A stretch of 64,000 nt of DNA from Symbiodinium natans (taxonomy: Eukaryota > Sar > Dinophyceae > Suessiales > Symbiodiniaceae). The translations under genes and the position numbers were made by a program. Location of the stretch: NCBI GenBank assembly GCA_905221605.1, contig CAJNDS010002845.1, positions 1,030,713-1,094,712 of the forward strand. The letters run 5' to 3'. The notes under the pieces are model-generated. The model saw nothing but the letters and a program-made list of their open reading frames with translations, had not been told where the DNA came from and made no database searches. Within the stretch, counting starts at the first letter, position 1. Each line of letters opens with the position of its first letter. Of the stretch, positions 11,494-24,325 are shown piece after piece.

Positions 11494-13961
11494 ATGGCAC
11501 AAGAGGTAGAAAGTGTGCGCACAGCCTCAGAACCCAGCAAGGACGCCGGCATCGTGGGCAGGTTTTTTGCGCACCTGGCAGCTGCGCTCCGGGCACCCTG
11601 GGCTTTTGAGGAATTTGTCGGAATTTGTAGAGATCGAAAGCGCTGCAGAGTTTAAGCCTCCATCCGCTTCTGGTTGTGCGACTTTCGTCACGGATCACGA
11701 AGCCCGAGAAGCCAAAGACATGGCTAAGCGAACAGCGTGGTCTTGGTCATGCTTTCATGTATGATGAGTTACATGTTCAAGGATTTTAATTTAAGGACCT
11801 CTGCATGTCCAGCCGTCTCTCAGGTACGAAGCCCCAACGAGGTCGGCAGCGTGTGGAAAGGCTACTTGGAGTGCGCCCTGGATGGAAACAACCCTTGGAA
11901 GGAGCGACATCGTGCTTTGTGCTGTACAGGGTGCTGCAAATCAAAGGTTAGGACGGTTAGGGGTTCATTTTCAGAGGCCGGTGCATTTCAGATTGAACCG
12001 AAGTCGAATTTGCAGGAGTCTGCCAAGCTGTGTCGGGCCGCTCCCCTGTTCAAAGCGGTCGGCCAAAATTCACGTGACATCATTCCAGCTGGTACTCTCC
12101 GAACGTCATCCAGCTCCTGTGCTCTGAAGCTTTCTGAAGGAGGCAAGAAATTGGCTCGCAGCTGCGGGCCCCGAAGGAAAGGTAACACCCCACGGCCTCC
12201 TGCGTGAAATTGTCTTTGCGCACGCTGCGTGCCCTGCAGTGCGACCCAATCAGCGAGGTAGGTGGCGAAAGAAGAACCCCTACTTTAAGACCCTCAGAAC
12301 CCCGAGGCAAAGACATAAATGGAAATATGAAATTTCTAAAGAATAGCAAAATTTGAGGGACAAATTTATGAAGATATTAGAAGCATCCTTTATGCTCATA
12401 CTTGACATTATCTCAAGACAGATGATGTTGCGACATCCTGTTTCTTGGCTGCATGGGAGCATTGCTGTCTGGCAGGAGCTTGGAAACACACTACAGCTCG
12501 GGCCCATTGGCATAGCCAGGAGAGCATTGAACCTGAGGATGCTAGTAGACCTCGAGGGTTTCAAGCAAAGCTCTCGAGTTTGGCTAAAGAGGTGTAGTTG
12601 GCTCAGCCGTGGTTGAGAGTTCGGCCCGTCCAGATGTAGGCCTGAGTACTGGTGGGACCGGTGTTGCATTCATGCCATGCCCGCATGCAAAAGTGCCGGA
12701 GAACTGCCACTAGACTGTCAGCATTGTTTGCATTCTGGGCATCTCCTCATAGGGGTACCGCGGACCCCTTGCGAACCCCAAGCGCTAGTCAGATGATGGG
12801 AACCCCAAAAAATGGCAAAGCTAGTCCTGGACGCATCCCACTTTTGCGAGTGTCCGTATCAGCCCTTCACGGAAATGTAAACTCGTCTCAATCCCTTGTT
12901 GCCTCGCAGGACGGCGGTCGTCGGCTCAGCAAGAGCCTCCCTGCGCGTCACGAAGCGCGCGCTGGGTTTTCAAAGCTGTCTCAACTTCGATGCTGGGACT
13001 GCATGAAGAAGATTGAGAGCCTAAGTTCTGTCCCACCCCTCCGATTGGACTTGCATGCTCTCCTTCGCGTGAAGGTCATTATGCACGCCTCTTATGCGTT
13101 TGTTCTGATTCTGACCTCCTTGTCAAGGAAGCTATGAACGAGCAGTACTGCCGCCAGGCGCTCTCGCGTTTCTGGGTGGCTCATGAAAGACACGTGCATC
13201 TAGACATTGAGTGTCACGTGGTTTATGCAGGCCTTGGTTTGATGACACCCGCCTTGGAAAACTTGTAAGCCTGTGTGGTCTCGAGATTCACCGGAAGCCG
13301 CGGAAGGAGAAGACATCACCGACCTATGTTTGCACCTCTTGCGTTGTTCCTGCCTCCAGACAATTCTCCTCCCCAGTGCATCCGCGTTCAAAAAACTCGA
13401 CAAACATCATCGATGAAAGCCTGCATGACTGTACAAATCTAGCTAAGTCAGGGATGCGTACAGCGCAAAGGAAATCCTGCTAGACGTTTTATGCTTGGAT
13501 AAGTTTTGCTGCTCCTTAGAGTTTGTACATATGATGACACGTCTCAATACCATCAGAGCGACACCAGGCCGAGAAGTTGGAAGCACTGAGACATACTGCC
13601 GTGGGCTGCGCTCGAGAACAGGCCGGTTTCCATGCCTCGTGCTTGAGGGCAGAGTGGGCACACACTTGGCCAATGCCTCTTTCACCTGTCCTCAAGGGGA
13701 ATGGGGAAGCCGAGATTAGTCACATGTTTGTGCTAGAGCGGCACAACACAGGTCAGCGCTCTAGAGCTGGAGACACTCTCAGACCCAGAAGCTTTCCTCC
13801 GAGCCCTGGCATCCGACAATCTCATGTGTCTAGCGCCGGCTTTCGATTACACCGATGTGGGGTTTTTGCCAGTGGAGGTTGGAAACCTGACCGGCCACGC
13901 GTGGTCCATTTCGCTTCATGCGGGTTCCATGCGATCGGCGCCTCATGACGATGTGCCATAG
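11494..13961 (+). CDS. Multi-exon gene of unknown function
   Basis: Several exons have strong coding character and AG/GT (or GC) borders. The likely start is ATG 11494 just after an AG, with frame MAQEVESVRTASEPSKDAG and a helical AHLAAALRAPWAFEEF. Then come exon 11824-11946 (41 codons, donor GTTAGG), exon 11992-12181 (donor GTAACA), exon 12910-13074 (55 codons, donor GTCATT), a possible micro-exon near 13231-13265 (PWFDDTRLGKL, donor GTAAGC), exon 13568-13621 (18 codons, GC donor) and terminal exon 13752-13961 ending in TAG. The last two join in phase 0. The terminal exon reads VSALELETLSDPEAFLRALA onward. Exons between 12182 and 12909 are unresolved because the phases there do not match. 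No domain was recognised; the exon with CCTGCCKSK is cysteine-rich. Evidence is splice-site and composition only. Confidence 0.48.
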
Positions 13962-14249
13962 AAGAGTCCCGCTAAGGATTCCTGGCGCATGATCCTGTCC
14001 GAGCATTGCGGGTCGCCTGTTTGCTATGGGCCATGCCTAACCCCAAGAACCTCGGCAACCTCAATGTTTCGGAATACTCGCATAAGTCAAATAGAAAGGA
14101 TATCTGTGGCATTCCTGCAGAGGGTTCCAGGCATGCCCAGGCAAGTCAGATCTCTGACTGTAAGTAACTTCCTGCAGCAGGCAAAACACAAGATAGATCT
14201 CGGCATGGTGCATTACGTAGAGCTTGGTGCCACCACACCCCCCCCCCCC

Positions 14250-14940
14250 TCCCTCCCGGTTCGAACCTTTTTGGCGACTCTGATGCTTGGCACATCCGAC
14301 TGGTGCTGACTTGTGCCTCAGCGATCATGAGATCAAGACGAGCATCTGTATGTTTTTTTGTTGACCTACAGCTTGGTTGTGCTTGCCCTGCGGGGCTGTT
14401 GGAATGCCGATGTCAGCAGATATTGTGAGGGTACACAGCTTCTGGGCTGGACCTAGCGTTCACACTTCATCGATGCCTGCTAATTCGCCATCGAGGCCCT
14501 GGAAAACTCCATTGTGATTTTGTTCATCAAATCCCTCCCCAACTCAGAGGATGCGGGCTGATGGGTTTCGAAGTGTCAAAACGTGCATGTACTTGTAAGC
14601 CACGACAAGCCATGTGGAAACTACTGCATTTAACATGTTGTCATCATCATCATCGCCATCGCCATGTCCTTGTACATTGTGATGCACAAGAAGGTCCCAG
14701 CCCAGCGGCTTACACAGTGTTGTTCATCAAAGCAGCCAAAACGCTGTAAGGACAAGAGTTTCGGGCATGTTCGCACAAGACATGAACGCCAGTGACAACG
14801 CATCTTGTTCCAGAAGCACGGAGCATCCTTCTGCAGTATGTTGAATAAAGTTGCGAAAGCGCTGTAAATACCACTAGTCGCAGAAGGCATGAAACCTCCC
14901 CACTCTCAATCGACGAACACGGCCCCTCTCTGAACCACAG
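14250..14940. other. No gene recognised
   Basis: The stretch starts after a C12 tract (14238-14249) and includes short CAT and GCCATC repeats near 14640-14665. Exons upstream of the 14941-15316 gene probably lie here but could not be identified. Confidence 0.35.
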
Positions 14941-15316
14941 ATAGTTGTTGGCCAAGCCTGGCCAAACCTGCTTCGCGTTTTGGATCCTCAGGCTACACCT
15001 GCGATCTTGAAGGCCGATATGCTGGATAGTGACGTTGTAGCATGTGTTTTCAGGGGGTGGGCTATGGTGCATGCCACTCCAGGCTCAGGGTCTGCATCGG
15101 CATGCTGGTTCGTAGGGGTTAAGGTGAGTGAGTGGGAGGGGGAAAGAGGGGCCACACCAAACGTGTCCTGCACAGGTTTACCAGAACACTGCTGGCCCAG
15201 CACAAAAAGTGCTGCTGTTCGCAAAGCTGATGGGTTTGTCTGCCATGGTCCGGAGCTCAGGCAAGAGCATTCCAGTGCAAGGCCTGAGTAGCTTTGAGGA
15301 CATACGGATCGTGTGA
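14941..15316 (+). CDS. 3' end of a gene of unknown function, two exons
   Basis: Exon 14941-15123 follows a CACAG acceptor and is open for exactly 61 codons to a GTGAGT donor. Exon 15176-15316 follows CACAG and ends in TGA. Both borders are phase 0, so the frame joins cleanly. The first exon reads IVVGQAWPNLLRVLDPQATP and the second VYQNTAGPAQKVLLFAKLMG, with mixed hydrophobic and charged residues. The intron is only 52 bp. No family was recognised; the 5' part of the gene is upstream and unresolved. Confidence 0.45.
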
Positions 15317-15628
15317 ACTTGGCAGAAAGAGGAAGAAACCTACGGTAGCTCATCATGCCATCAGCCACACCTTCGGGATGAGTTGCGTTGCGTCAGGAGG
15401 GGGAGGTACAATTGGGGCTGCTCGCCCCAGTCGCCCACGAAACTGCTCCAACCCGGGAGAAAGGCGACCACACAAGTTGACTGCATGCGCCCTTTGTTCT
15501 AGCGGAGCTTCTGCCCTTCATTTGCCCCTTGACTTTCTTTGCCCAAGGCCGGCGGCCTTCTCAGCGGTGACCCACAAGTGTGCGAGGCCTTTGAGGGCTC
15601 CTGGCCACCTCAGACGCACGATTCTGAT

Positions 15629-15661
<33 letters not shown>

Positions 15662-17680
15662 CTGTTCAGCGTGGAGGGATTTCGGCTTTCTTGGAGGTTG
15701 GGTTGTCAGGGTTTAGCTGAGCAAAAACTTGGGATTTGACGCTTCAACCTTCCAGTGGCTCATTCTTTGTGTTTTAGGTCTTCGGGCGCTCTAACCGGCA
15801 GGTGTAGCAACAGGGCTTGGGGGAGGTCGATGGGTTCAGAGAGGCCCCTGACTTCTAGCAGTCCTCTGCAGTCCTCTGAAACCTTACTGTGAGACCCTCT
15901 GACAAGGAACGCCTGGCAAAACTTCCTCTCCTTCTCCGAGAAGCTGGACGTGACCTGACGGTTTTGGCTGAAGACGGCCCATCATGGCTTATGAGCGATT
16001 CATCGTCTTGTCCTTGGGGGACTGAGCTGTGTGACATGTTTCCCAATCTTGCTGCTCATACCTCACGAACCTGTCTCTATTCTGCTACGCCACGCCCCCT
16101 CCCGACATTTTCCAACCTGCAGAATCATTAGGTGGACAGCCTGCCATTGAACGATGGAGGCGACGAGGCTGGGGGAGCCCTCAAGCACTGCGCACCGGTA
16201 TTGGGCAACTCTAGTGCTGGGTTCTACGGCTCCTTTATCCCGCGCAACAGTTTTCGCGTGGGCGCGGCGCTCGCCTTGCGCGCCTTCGCCCACACACATC
16301 GCACATGCCTCACGCTTCGGTGCGTCGAGTGTCCATCGTAAAATACAACGCGTGGTTGTGGCATCATCCACGTGACAAGTATTGCGCTCTCGCCCATCTC
16401 GTGTGCGCGTTCCGTCGAGGTCGCACTCCTCGGTCGCGCTTCAGCTTGGCTCACAAGACTGTGGGGAAGTACTGTTTTGTTTCTCGGGCTTTTGGAATGC
16501 TTCGCTTCGACCGTTCTAATGGGGTTTACGGCGCACAGTCTCCGAAGTGCCACCGCTGCCTCGCATGCTTGTTGCGGTGTGCACGTGAGCTCGCACTGTT
16601 TGGAGCCTACGCGGGCATAGCTTTCTTTGGGGCTAGGCCGAGGCTTGATACTGGCAGACATAGCCATGAGGGAAATGCGGCACATGGCTGCACTTTCCGC
16701 ACGGATCCCTGCATGTTATCTATGATCCTCAGCTTTGCAGGTGTCACAAAGTCGGTCCGGAGAAGTCCAGGCCAGGATTGCTACCCCTGAATCTGGGAAC
16801 ACCTTTGGTTTGAGTCCGGCAGCTGTGAAATGGCGTTGTTGTTGCTTGTTCTGTCATATTGTCATCTTTCGTATCACATGGTGAAGCTAAGCACGATACC
16901 AAGTATAGCAAGTGTCGGTTTGATTTCATGTTTTAAGAAGCTGCAACCAAAAACATGTGCGAAGTTAGCATACCCTCGGTTTGGCCAGCCAGAACCTGAA
17001 GACATGGCGCGGCGTCATTGCTTTAATTATGGCACGCTTGTCGTTCGAAGGAGCGACAAGGAGTATGCAGTGGACTCGCGTGTACGTACACAGAACGGAA
17101 TAAAAGAGTTGCATATCATATATTCGTTGCACAAATGATAAACGGCTGACATGCCATCTTGTTTGATGCCAGCATGGCGATACTATAAGAACCCCTTCGG
17201 ATGGGTGTTGGACAGACCAGTGAAGGCATGCATCCCACCCCATAGGTCGTAAAGCGCAGTACCAGGCAAGAGAGCACGCCTTGGCGCTGCTAACGCTGCA
17301 GCGACTCCACCTGGCCCCTCAGCCAGGAATTGAAACATCGTTGGCGTGAGTTGAGCTAAAGAGGGTTTAAGATTCTCTGTCAGGCGGTGGAAGGGTTCTG
17401 TGATAGTTGGTGCGCTTTCTTCGCGAGGACAGTTTGGTTTTGCAGGTTTGCAGCATGGGCAGGGGGGGAGGAACTACCAGGGCCCTGCAGAAGACCATGT
17501 GCTTGAGGCGCAGCAAGGTCAGTCAGAAGTATAGCATCACTTCCGATGCCCCCGCCCTAGACTCCTCTTTGCCTACAATATAGATTCGCTAGAGTGATTG
17601 TATGAAGCCTGGACCTGCACGTGCGTACATTGCAAGCAGCTCAACTCCATGCCACACTCGCATGGCACCCCCACAAGCAG
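15317..17680. other. Gene-poor stretch with G33 tract and CpG-rich patch
   Basis: A G33 homopolymer occupies 15629-15661. About 16220-16620 is rich in CG dinucleotides and has long open frames on both strands (plus 16305-16790, minus 16224-16685), neither recognisable. A plus frame at 15889-16131 (DKERLAKLPLLLREAGRDL) may be an exon, but the minus frame there is equally protein-like. Confidence 0.35.
15629..15661. repeat. Poly-G tract (33 G)
   Basis: Uninterrupted run of about 33 guanines on the plus strand, the longest of several G tracts in the window. Confidence 0.95.
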
Positions 17681-20600
17681 GCAAGAGTGCAATTGTTGGT
17701 CACCGCCGGTGCACCCGACACGGGGAAGACCACACTCTTTCGCGAGGCCTGGCATGCGGTACTGTGAGCTTGTTGAGTGAGCTTCTTGTGCCTGGATGCG
17801 CTTGAGAAACCAAGGATGTTACAAGATGTTCAAAGGCTGCGAACTGCTTCTACATCGACGTAAAGCAAAAAAAACAGCTCACACTGCACCTAGAGAAGCA
17901 TCCTTTTATGAGGTGTTCGGGCTCTCGCACCTGAAGGCTGGGCTCTCGGAGGCGGGTGTCACGTGCCAAAGAAACATCCCCTTCCGCACTAAACCAAGAG
18001 TATAGACAAGACTCGTCATCTCAGACTGTCCCAGACTCTTTCAAATTTTGTGTGTTCAGCTGCATGAGGAGAAGGAAGCTCTGACAGTTTTGCTAGTACA
18101 GACCTTCGGTGCGGATAACTGCAACCAACCGCAACAGTTTGCATTAGAGTGCACGCATTCTGTGAAGGAAAGATTCAGACGTGGCTTTTCAAGTGTCCAT
18201 ATATTACCAAAGGTTCCACATGCTATGTTGGGAAGCTGCAAAGTTGGTTGAGAACTGTGCGCTGATCATGAGGTTTCGCGTTGGGGCATGAAGATTGCTT
18301 GTGGCCATTCCCGTAGATGGTCGAGCACTTCACCTGATGTCAACCAATGCGGACACTGCAGGTTTGGGGCCTTTGGTGTGAAACTGTCTGCCCGGAACTC
18401 CAATTGCGAGCGACAACGCAGCGCTTCCAGCGGTTAATGTTAAGCTCGCGACGTGCGACATTACACCACCTCCAACGCCAGCTGTTTGCAAGCAGATTCA
18501 GCATGGGGAAAACAAAAGAAGCAGGCTGCATCCTGGCCGCAGGCGCAAACAGGCCCTTTCTCCATCCGAAACCTTGGTCGGCGCTTTCCAAACGCGCGCA
18601 AGACCTCAGATGGAAGCAGAACTGAGAAGACATGAGCTTCCCCTTGTCCTGGTTTGGCAGCCGCATGGTCTAAAGTAGGTCAGTAGAAGTCAGTTCAAGC
18701 TGCCGTGACGCTTGGAGCAGTGGCCAACCAAGATCCGATCTGCGAAGGACGCGCGGACAGATGAAGTGCTCTGCAACCTGCATCCCGCAGCGGATCTGCG
18801 TTTCAGGCGCGATAAACAGACTACGGCCCAAGTTAAGGCCTCTTTCTCAGTTCTCTTGTGTTAGTATGGACGTCTAAAGCAATGAGAAGGCAACTCACTG
18901 ACAGTTGAGGTGGTTCTTGCCTGTGTTGCCGCCTTAAGCGCTGAAGTTGCATGAGGTTCGAATGGCGGAGATGTTTCATTGAAGTCCAGGGCCTCTTATG
19001 CAGAACATGATGTCGAAATGCCTTCCCATGCCCAATCCCAATCCCAGTCAGCGCAAGGCCTGTGTACCTTGTTGACACGCCGGGGTTCGGCGACGGTGCT
19101 CAGCTCCACCGAAGCTGGGCACCACACTTTCCCAAATGCGGTAGGATGGGTAGGACTAGGACCCTGGTTTTATTGTCGAAACAGTTCTGTCCGAAGTGGT
19201 CGAAGCAGTTCTGTCCCCTCAAAAAACATTTTGCACAATACATCTATCCCTTCGTACTCTGTTAATGTTCAGCTCTGGTCCCTTCCCAGTCTATTCCTTC
19301 CGCTTGAACCTTTGCCGCAAACGATGTGCCAGCACCAAAGGTTCTTGTGTTCAAAGTGAAAGAAAGCGCGGCACTTTGGACAAAATGGGTACTTTTTTCC
19401 ACAGTGCGGGCGTGCGGCGTTTGCACAGACTTTCGTAGTACAGACGTAGTGCGCGGAGGACGTCTGGAGCTCAAGTGGCTCGAAAGTCGTAGTACATGGA
19501 ACACCAATGGCTCCAAGTCGCTCTTTCCGTGTCCCCATGAGTAGAGTAGTCCTTGAGGGATGTTGGGGTCGCTAGCAAAACGGATCTCTTGCGGCTTCGG
19601 ATTTTTTAGCAATTTCTTATTCCCGTTCTAAGGAGCCCGGGATGCAAGGTATATTGGGTATTGGGGCCCATTGCATGCCGCAAGCTCAAGCTGAACACTG
19701 CACGGATGCTGCGCCAAGGAAACGACATGTGCCGCCTGCTGCTCCACGTAGCCCGCGCTCTCGCCAGCAATGTCCTGGCCTCGAAAGAGTCCGAGAGTCA
19801 GAGATTGCATGCAAGCGCGCGATCATCGAGCTATCACGGAGTTTAGGGGGATAAGGAGACTCTACAAATCTATGCAGCTCCAAAGCCTGGTCGAGAGCAG
19901 AAGGAGGATGACAGCAGCTAGTTGATTGATGCACACAAGCAAGCAGGCAAAGGTCATAAAACAGCATACGCTGATATGAACACACATACTCGTTCATGTG
20001 CTGCCCGACCCTCACCAAACCAACCCTGAACGCCTTTCTCCTCACCTAGAACGCCGCCTTGTCCCTAAGTTGCAGCTGCTCTGGGTGCTCCGAGCGGGCC
20101 GCCATGCACGGGATGAGGCTCAGCAATTCGTGCCTCGGCTCGTGGCAGACTGCGCACCTTCGGGTTCTGGTAGTTGTGCCGTGAAGGGCTAGTGCCGGGC
20201 TGACAAAGAGGCATCGTACGGCATCGTGTAGGTGATTCATGGTCTGTCTAGTGGCAATCGTCGAAAAAACAAAGAACACGACCGCTGCGAATGCTCAGTT
20301 CATCCACGTTTTGACGCACGCCCCAAGCAGAAGCACGTAGCAAATCAATAGGAATGACAGCAAGCGGTAAGGCAATGAACACCCAGGTGATACTATATTG
20401 CATGTTACGCTGCTCACATCAATTCCTCCCCGTTTAGCCGTCCCATTCCATGCTCCAGGTACTGTCGCTTCTGCAAGCCACATCGCGGCCCCCGCTGGCC
20501 TTTTGCCGCCAGGGAAGAGAAGAAGGGGGGGAGGGGGGGGGCGGGATGGCTACTTGTGGCTTCGCAAAGGCTCATGTGCACGTATTCTGACGATCTGATT

Positions 20601-20766
20601 ACACCAGAAAACTGCCTTTGATCGCAACTCCTCACGCATCTGTAGTAAAAGCAGCTAAATGCGCCACCTTGAGCTGTAAAACCTCCTTGCTGAAGTGGAC
20701 ACGTCATGCTTAGGTGCTGGTGACTCATGTGGACAAGCTTTTCGAGGACTGTTGGACGAACTTCAG
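17681..20766 (+). CDS. AIG1/GIMAP-like P-loop GTPase, multi-exon
   Basis: Four exons carry the diagnostic GTPase motifs in the correct order. Exon 17681-17746 reads ARVQLLVTAGAPDTGKTTLF: a Walker A/G1 loop (GAPDTGKT) ending before a GC. Exon 19058-19139 reads VYLVDTPGFGDGAQLHRSW: the G3 DxPG motif in the DTPGFGD form of AIG1/septin-type GTPases, ending at GTAGGA. Exon 20070 to about 20144 reads LLWVLRAGRHARDEAQQF, matching the family segment between G3 and G4. Exon 20714-20766 reads VLVTHVDKLFEDCWTNF: the G4 position as THVD, ending at GTAAAC. G2 and G5 were not located, so intermediate exons remain missing. The product should bind GTP and act as a switch or membrane-associated GTPase; the cellular role is unknown. 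Exons further on to 24325 may be its C-terminus. Confidence 0.72.
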
Positions 20767-22532
20767 GTAAACTTCGGACTGCAAGACTGCCTCTGTGCCG
20801 GGCAGCTACCTCGGGCGTTTCCAGTTTAAGGGTCAAGCCACACCTGTCATTGCGGGCTTGTCTTGAGCAGCGTTCCCCATTCTCAGGACAATCATCCCCG
20901 ATCCCGCTGGCCTTATGGAAAGTACTGGTAGAATCAAGTTGTGCTGCACTTTCTTGAACGGTTTTTTGGCCCGCCGCAGACCTTCAGTGATTGTTGTTGC
21001 TCGACGGATAGGACGTCAACGGATTGAGCCGGATTGAGCCTCTCGCCGATAATCGGTAGGAGGGGCGTCAGTGAACGGATCCTAGCATGGGCCGAGTCTC
21101 CTACGGAGTTCCGACAAACGAAGTCCTGTTGCTCCAACCCTGCTTCTGAGGGCGGAGCAAAGCTAAGGGACAAACCGGCCACTACGTCTGAGAGCGGCGC
21201 AAAACCAAAGGCCAACCGAAGATGCTATGACAACTTGGCAGCGGCTAGACAATGGACAAAGTACAAGAGGTTTGACTGTGCGAGAACCCTTGCCCACCGG
21301 CACGCGCAGCACAAGACGCCCAGCAGACAAAGCAGAACATGGCTAAAGGCACGCATCGGGTCTGCCCCATGTGGGACAGTGACTGGCAGATCACTTGGTG
21401 GCCAGCTCAAAGTGTGCAAGGGTCTTCCGTCCGGCACTCATGCAGCCATGAGGGCCGCAGCAGCAAGGCGTGCAGCGGCACCGAAGCCTCAGCAGCGAGC
21501 TCAGCCCGCCGTCGCAGGGCCGCTCGGGCCCGAAACGACCGAATGGTGGCACACAGATCCTGTGTTGCTCGACAACTCGCTGTTCGTAGTTCAATGCTCT
21601 CCTCGGCCGTGTCAGAAACCAGCAACCAGAGGCCTGCTGCTGCTAAGCATCGTGCGTGATTTCAAATCCGCTATTCTCCTGACCCACATTGCCATAGTGA
21701 CTATGCCGCAGTGCTGATCTTCAGAAGTGCTCCGTACTCCTCGCCCAGGTCTACACCTAGAGAATCCAGAGAATCCTGCAAACATCCTGCAGAGTATCGG
21801 GGTGCCCGAGAAATCATGCAGAGAAGTCGCGGCATACCCCCGATGATCCCCACTGCAGATGGTCCCATCTGCAGCACCCGACTAAAAACCGTGCAGATAG
21901 TGCCTAAGAATAAGGAGTCTGGGAAGAAACCCACAGAAACTCCAACACAGCCAGGAGCGGTACCGCGAAGTCGGACCCCAATGGCGCTTCTTGGGCCTGA
22001 CATTTCGTAGCATCGGGTTCGGCATTTCTTGGGCCAAAGACCCCAGACCATGTGGCAGAGAGCATTGCTAGTAACTGCAAATGTCGCCAAATTCTGCCAA
22101 CCATAAAACATAGTTATTCTGAAGTATTCCGCGCATCCTGAATCATTGGAAATTCGGCTGATCACAACAGCACTCTTGGAAGGTTAGCCTCAGCCTCTCT
22201 TTCGCGCGCGAGACTCTGCTTGCTCCCCTACGGGAGCAGCTAAGGCGACGGCCTCTTGCAGGGCGTGCCGCCCAAAGACCCACGTTGGCGGAGTCAGCGC
22301 CGGGTGCTAATGCAGGCCAGAGTCGCCTCTCCCCCGCCCCAACACCTCTGTCTTTGACGCAGCGTGAGTGACTGTACAGCTACACCGGTTGTGTCATCAA
22401 CATGACAGAGCACTCCACCGCTGCCGCGAGCAATGCGCTAAAAGATTGTCTCCCTCGTGAACTCCCGTGCCCACGGCCCAATTATCACGTGAGTTGGAGA
22501 GTTTCGAGGAGGGGTGTCTTCGTCCACTGCAG

Positions 22533-24325
22533 GAGCTCCGTGATGAAATCTCCGCAACGATCCGAAGCAGTTTGCACCTGCAGGAGGCCGCCGCAGGAGA
22601 CATCAGGAAAAGCTGAAAAAGCTTGGTTAAGAAACCTGCACCTGCGAACGAATTAGACAACACGCTGAACTTGACCCCCGGGGCGTCGAAATTTTGCTGC
22701 TGTCGCTCCAAAGTGCATATTCTCAAGGGGCATAGCTTTGAGCTGACCGGCATTCAAGGTAACGTAACGGTCACGTGGAGCACACCGAGTTTACACTCTA
22801 CATATCCCCGAGACTAGTCGTAGCTGCAAACGACTCGTCGTCGCAGGGAGAAGAGTTTTTGCTTCTGGACCTTGTTGTGATTGTGTGGTTGTGGAGGTGC
22901 ACTGAAGCGTACTCCGAGGATTGCTGGCTGAGGGTACACTTTCTGGACTTGGGTTGTGGTTGAGTCACAGAAACACGTGCAGATATAAACTCCATAGTCT
23001 ATCGTCCGGAAGCGTCAACAAATCCAAACAACCACGCCTCACGCCCCTTCAAGTCAGCCGAAGGCCTCCCCTCAACAGTATGACTTGCCACGGTCCAGCC
23101 AGGCGGAGGACGTGGAAGTGCTGTTCACTTGTCAGGGTGGCTGGATGGCGCGGTCCGACGAAGTGGAGGAGGAGTGGAATTGGAAGGAGGATTTGAGACC
23201 CTACACTTTGGTTGTCCTGAGCCAAGGCCCCCGCACCTCCTTGGCGTTGTGCTGAGACAGAAGTTCTTCCCACAAGTTCCGCCAATGCCAAACCACCATC
23301 AAAACTAAGGCATCGTATTGAAAAAGCATGCATTGGTTGTGTCCCCAAGGTCATATTCTGGCATGTGCGATCAAGGGATTGGATCAGAGGGTTTGCATCG
23401 CCGTAGCTCCTCGAAGATCTATGGTCGGATCTTTCAAATGCGCCAGGGCTTGCCGCATTTGCGGCATGTTGTTCTGCTGCTGGTTCTCACAAATGCTTTG
23501 CTGCCACTTCTTTCGCACAGCTACGGCTGGAGCCGAAACTTAGTGAGGTTGGGAGTTCTTTCAAGGGCCGCATCATCAGCAACTAAAAGTCGAAGCAATC
23601 CTCAGCTGACAACGCCCACGCCAAGCCTCAAATGCCCCAAACGACGAAGAAGCGGTGATGGAGGACGAATTTGCCGAAACTCCTCCGTGGCCCTGGGCTC
23701 GAACTGAGTTGATACTCGGCACGGATTGTGAAGATAGGTTTGTATCCTCTTGACCAGGCACAAGCACTGCCGAAGCCTACGGAGCTCGTCATGTTATGGG
23801 GCTTGGGAAAGCTCAACGTGTCTGATGGTTCATACTGGGTGTGGCGTGCATTCTGCATACTGAAACCAGGAAATTGTTTCGGGAGCGTTGCAGGCCCTAT
23901 CGCTGATTGCTGTGGGCTCACGTCGAAGCCCAAATGCAGACAGCTCATGGGCCATTCATGGAACGAAGCCCGCGCCACCTCGCACAGAACCTAAAGCATG
24001 ACCCGTAGAATTGCACTGAGTCGAAGTGACCCTGAAGCGATGTACTGTAGCTCCTGCTCAGACTGCCCTTGCGATGACTTGCAGATAGTTGAGATGTAGG
24101 GCCTCTTGCAGCTTGTTGTGTGCGCGTGAGAAGTGTCAAAGGGTCGAAAGCATCCGAAAAGCAAAAAGCCCAGCCCCCGCCCTCCCGAAGACTTGTCCTC
24201 TCAATCGAATCTCTTTGTCCTCTCTCGTTGAAAGGACGGAGTTCTATGGCATCTTAGACCGGCGAGAGCTCCGCCAGCTCCTGGACACCCGATTGGGCAT
24301 CTCGCCTCGGGCAGATGCTGTCTGA
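22533..24325 (+). CDS. Plus-strand exons to a TGA at 24325, possibly the C-terminus of the GTPase gene
   Basis: Four exon candidates have coding composition. From 22533 after GCAG: ELRDEISATIRSSLHLQEAA, a helical segment. 23079 to about 23225 after ACAG: YDLPRSSQAEDVEVLFTCQG, then a Trp/Glu-rich part. 23626-23737: SNAPNDEEAVMEDEFAETPP, then WPWARTELILGTDCED, ending at GTTTGT. 24235-24325 after GAAAG: TEFYGILDRRELRQLLDTRL to TGA. They share a strand with the GTPase exons and there is no terminal exon in between, so a single gene is plausible, but the connection and several phases are unproven. No domain was recognised in these exons. Confidence 0.4.

Noticed and set aside
14252-14275. GGTTCGAACC resembling a tRNA T-loop
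   Set aside because: No matching acceptor, D or anticodon stems around it.
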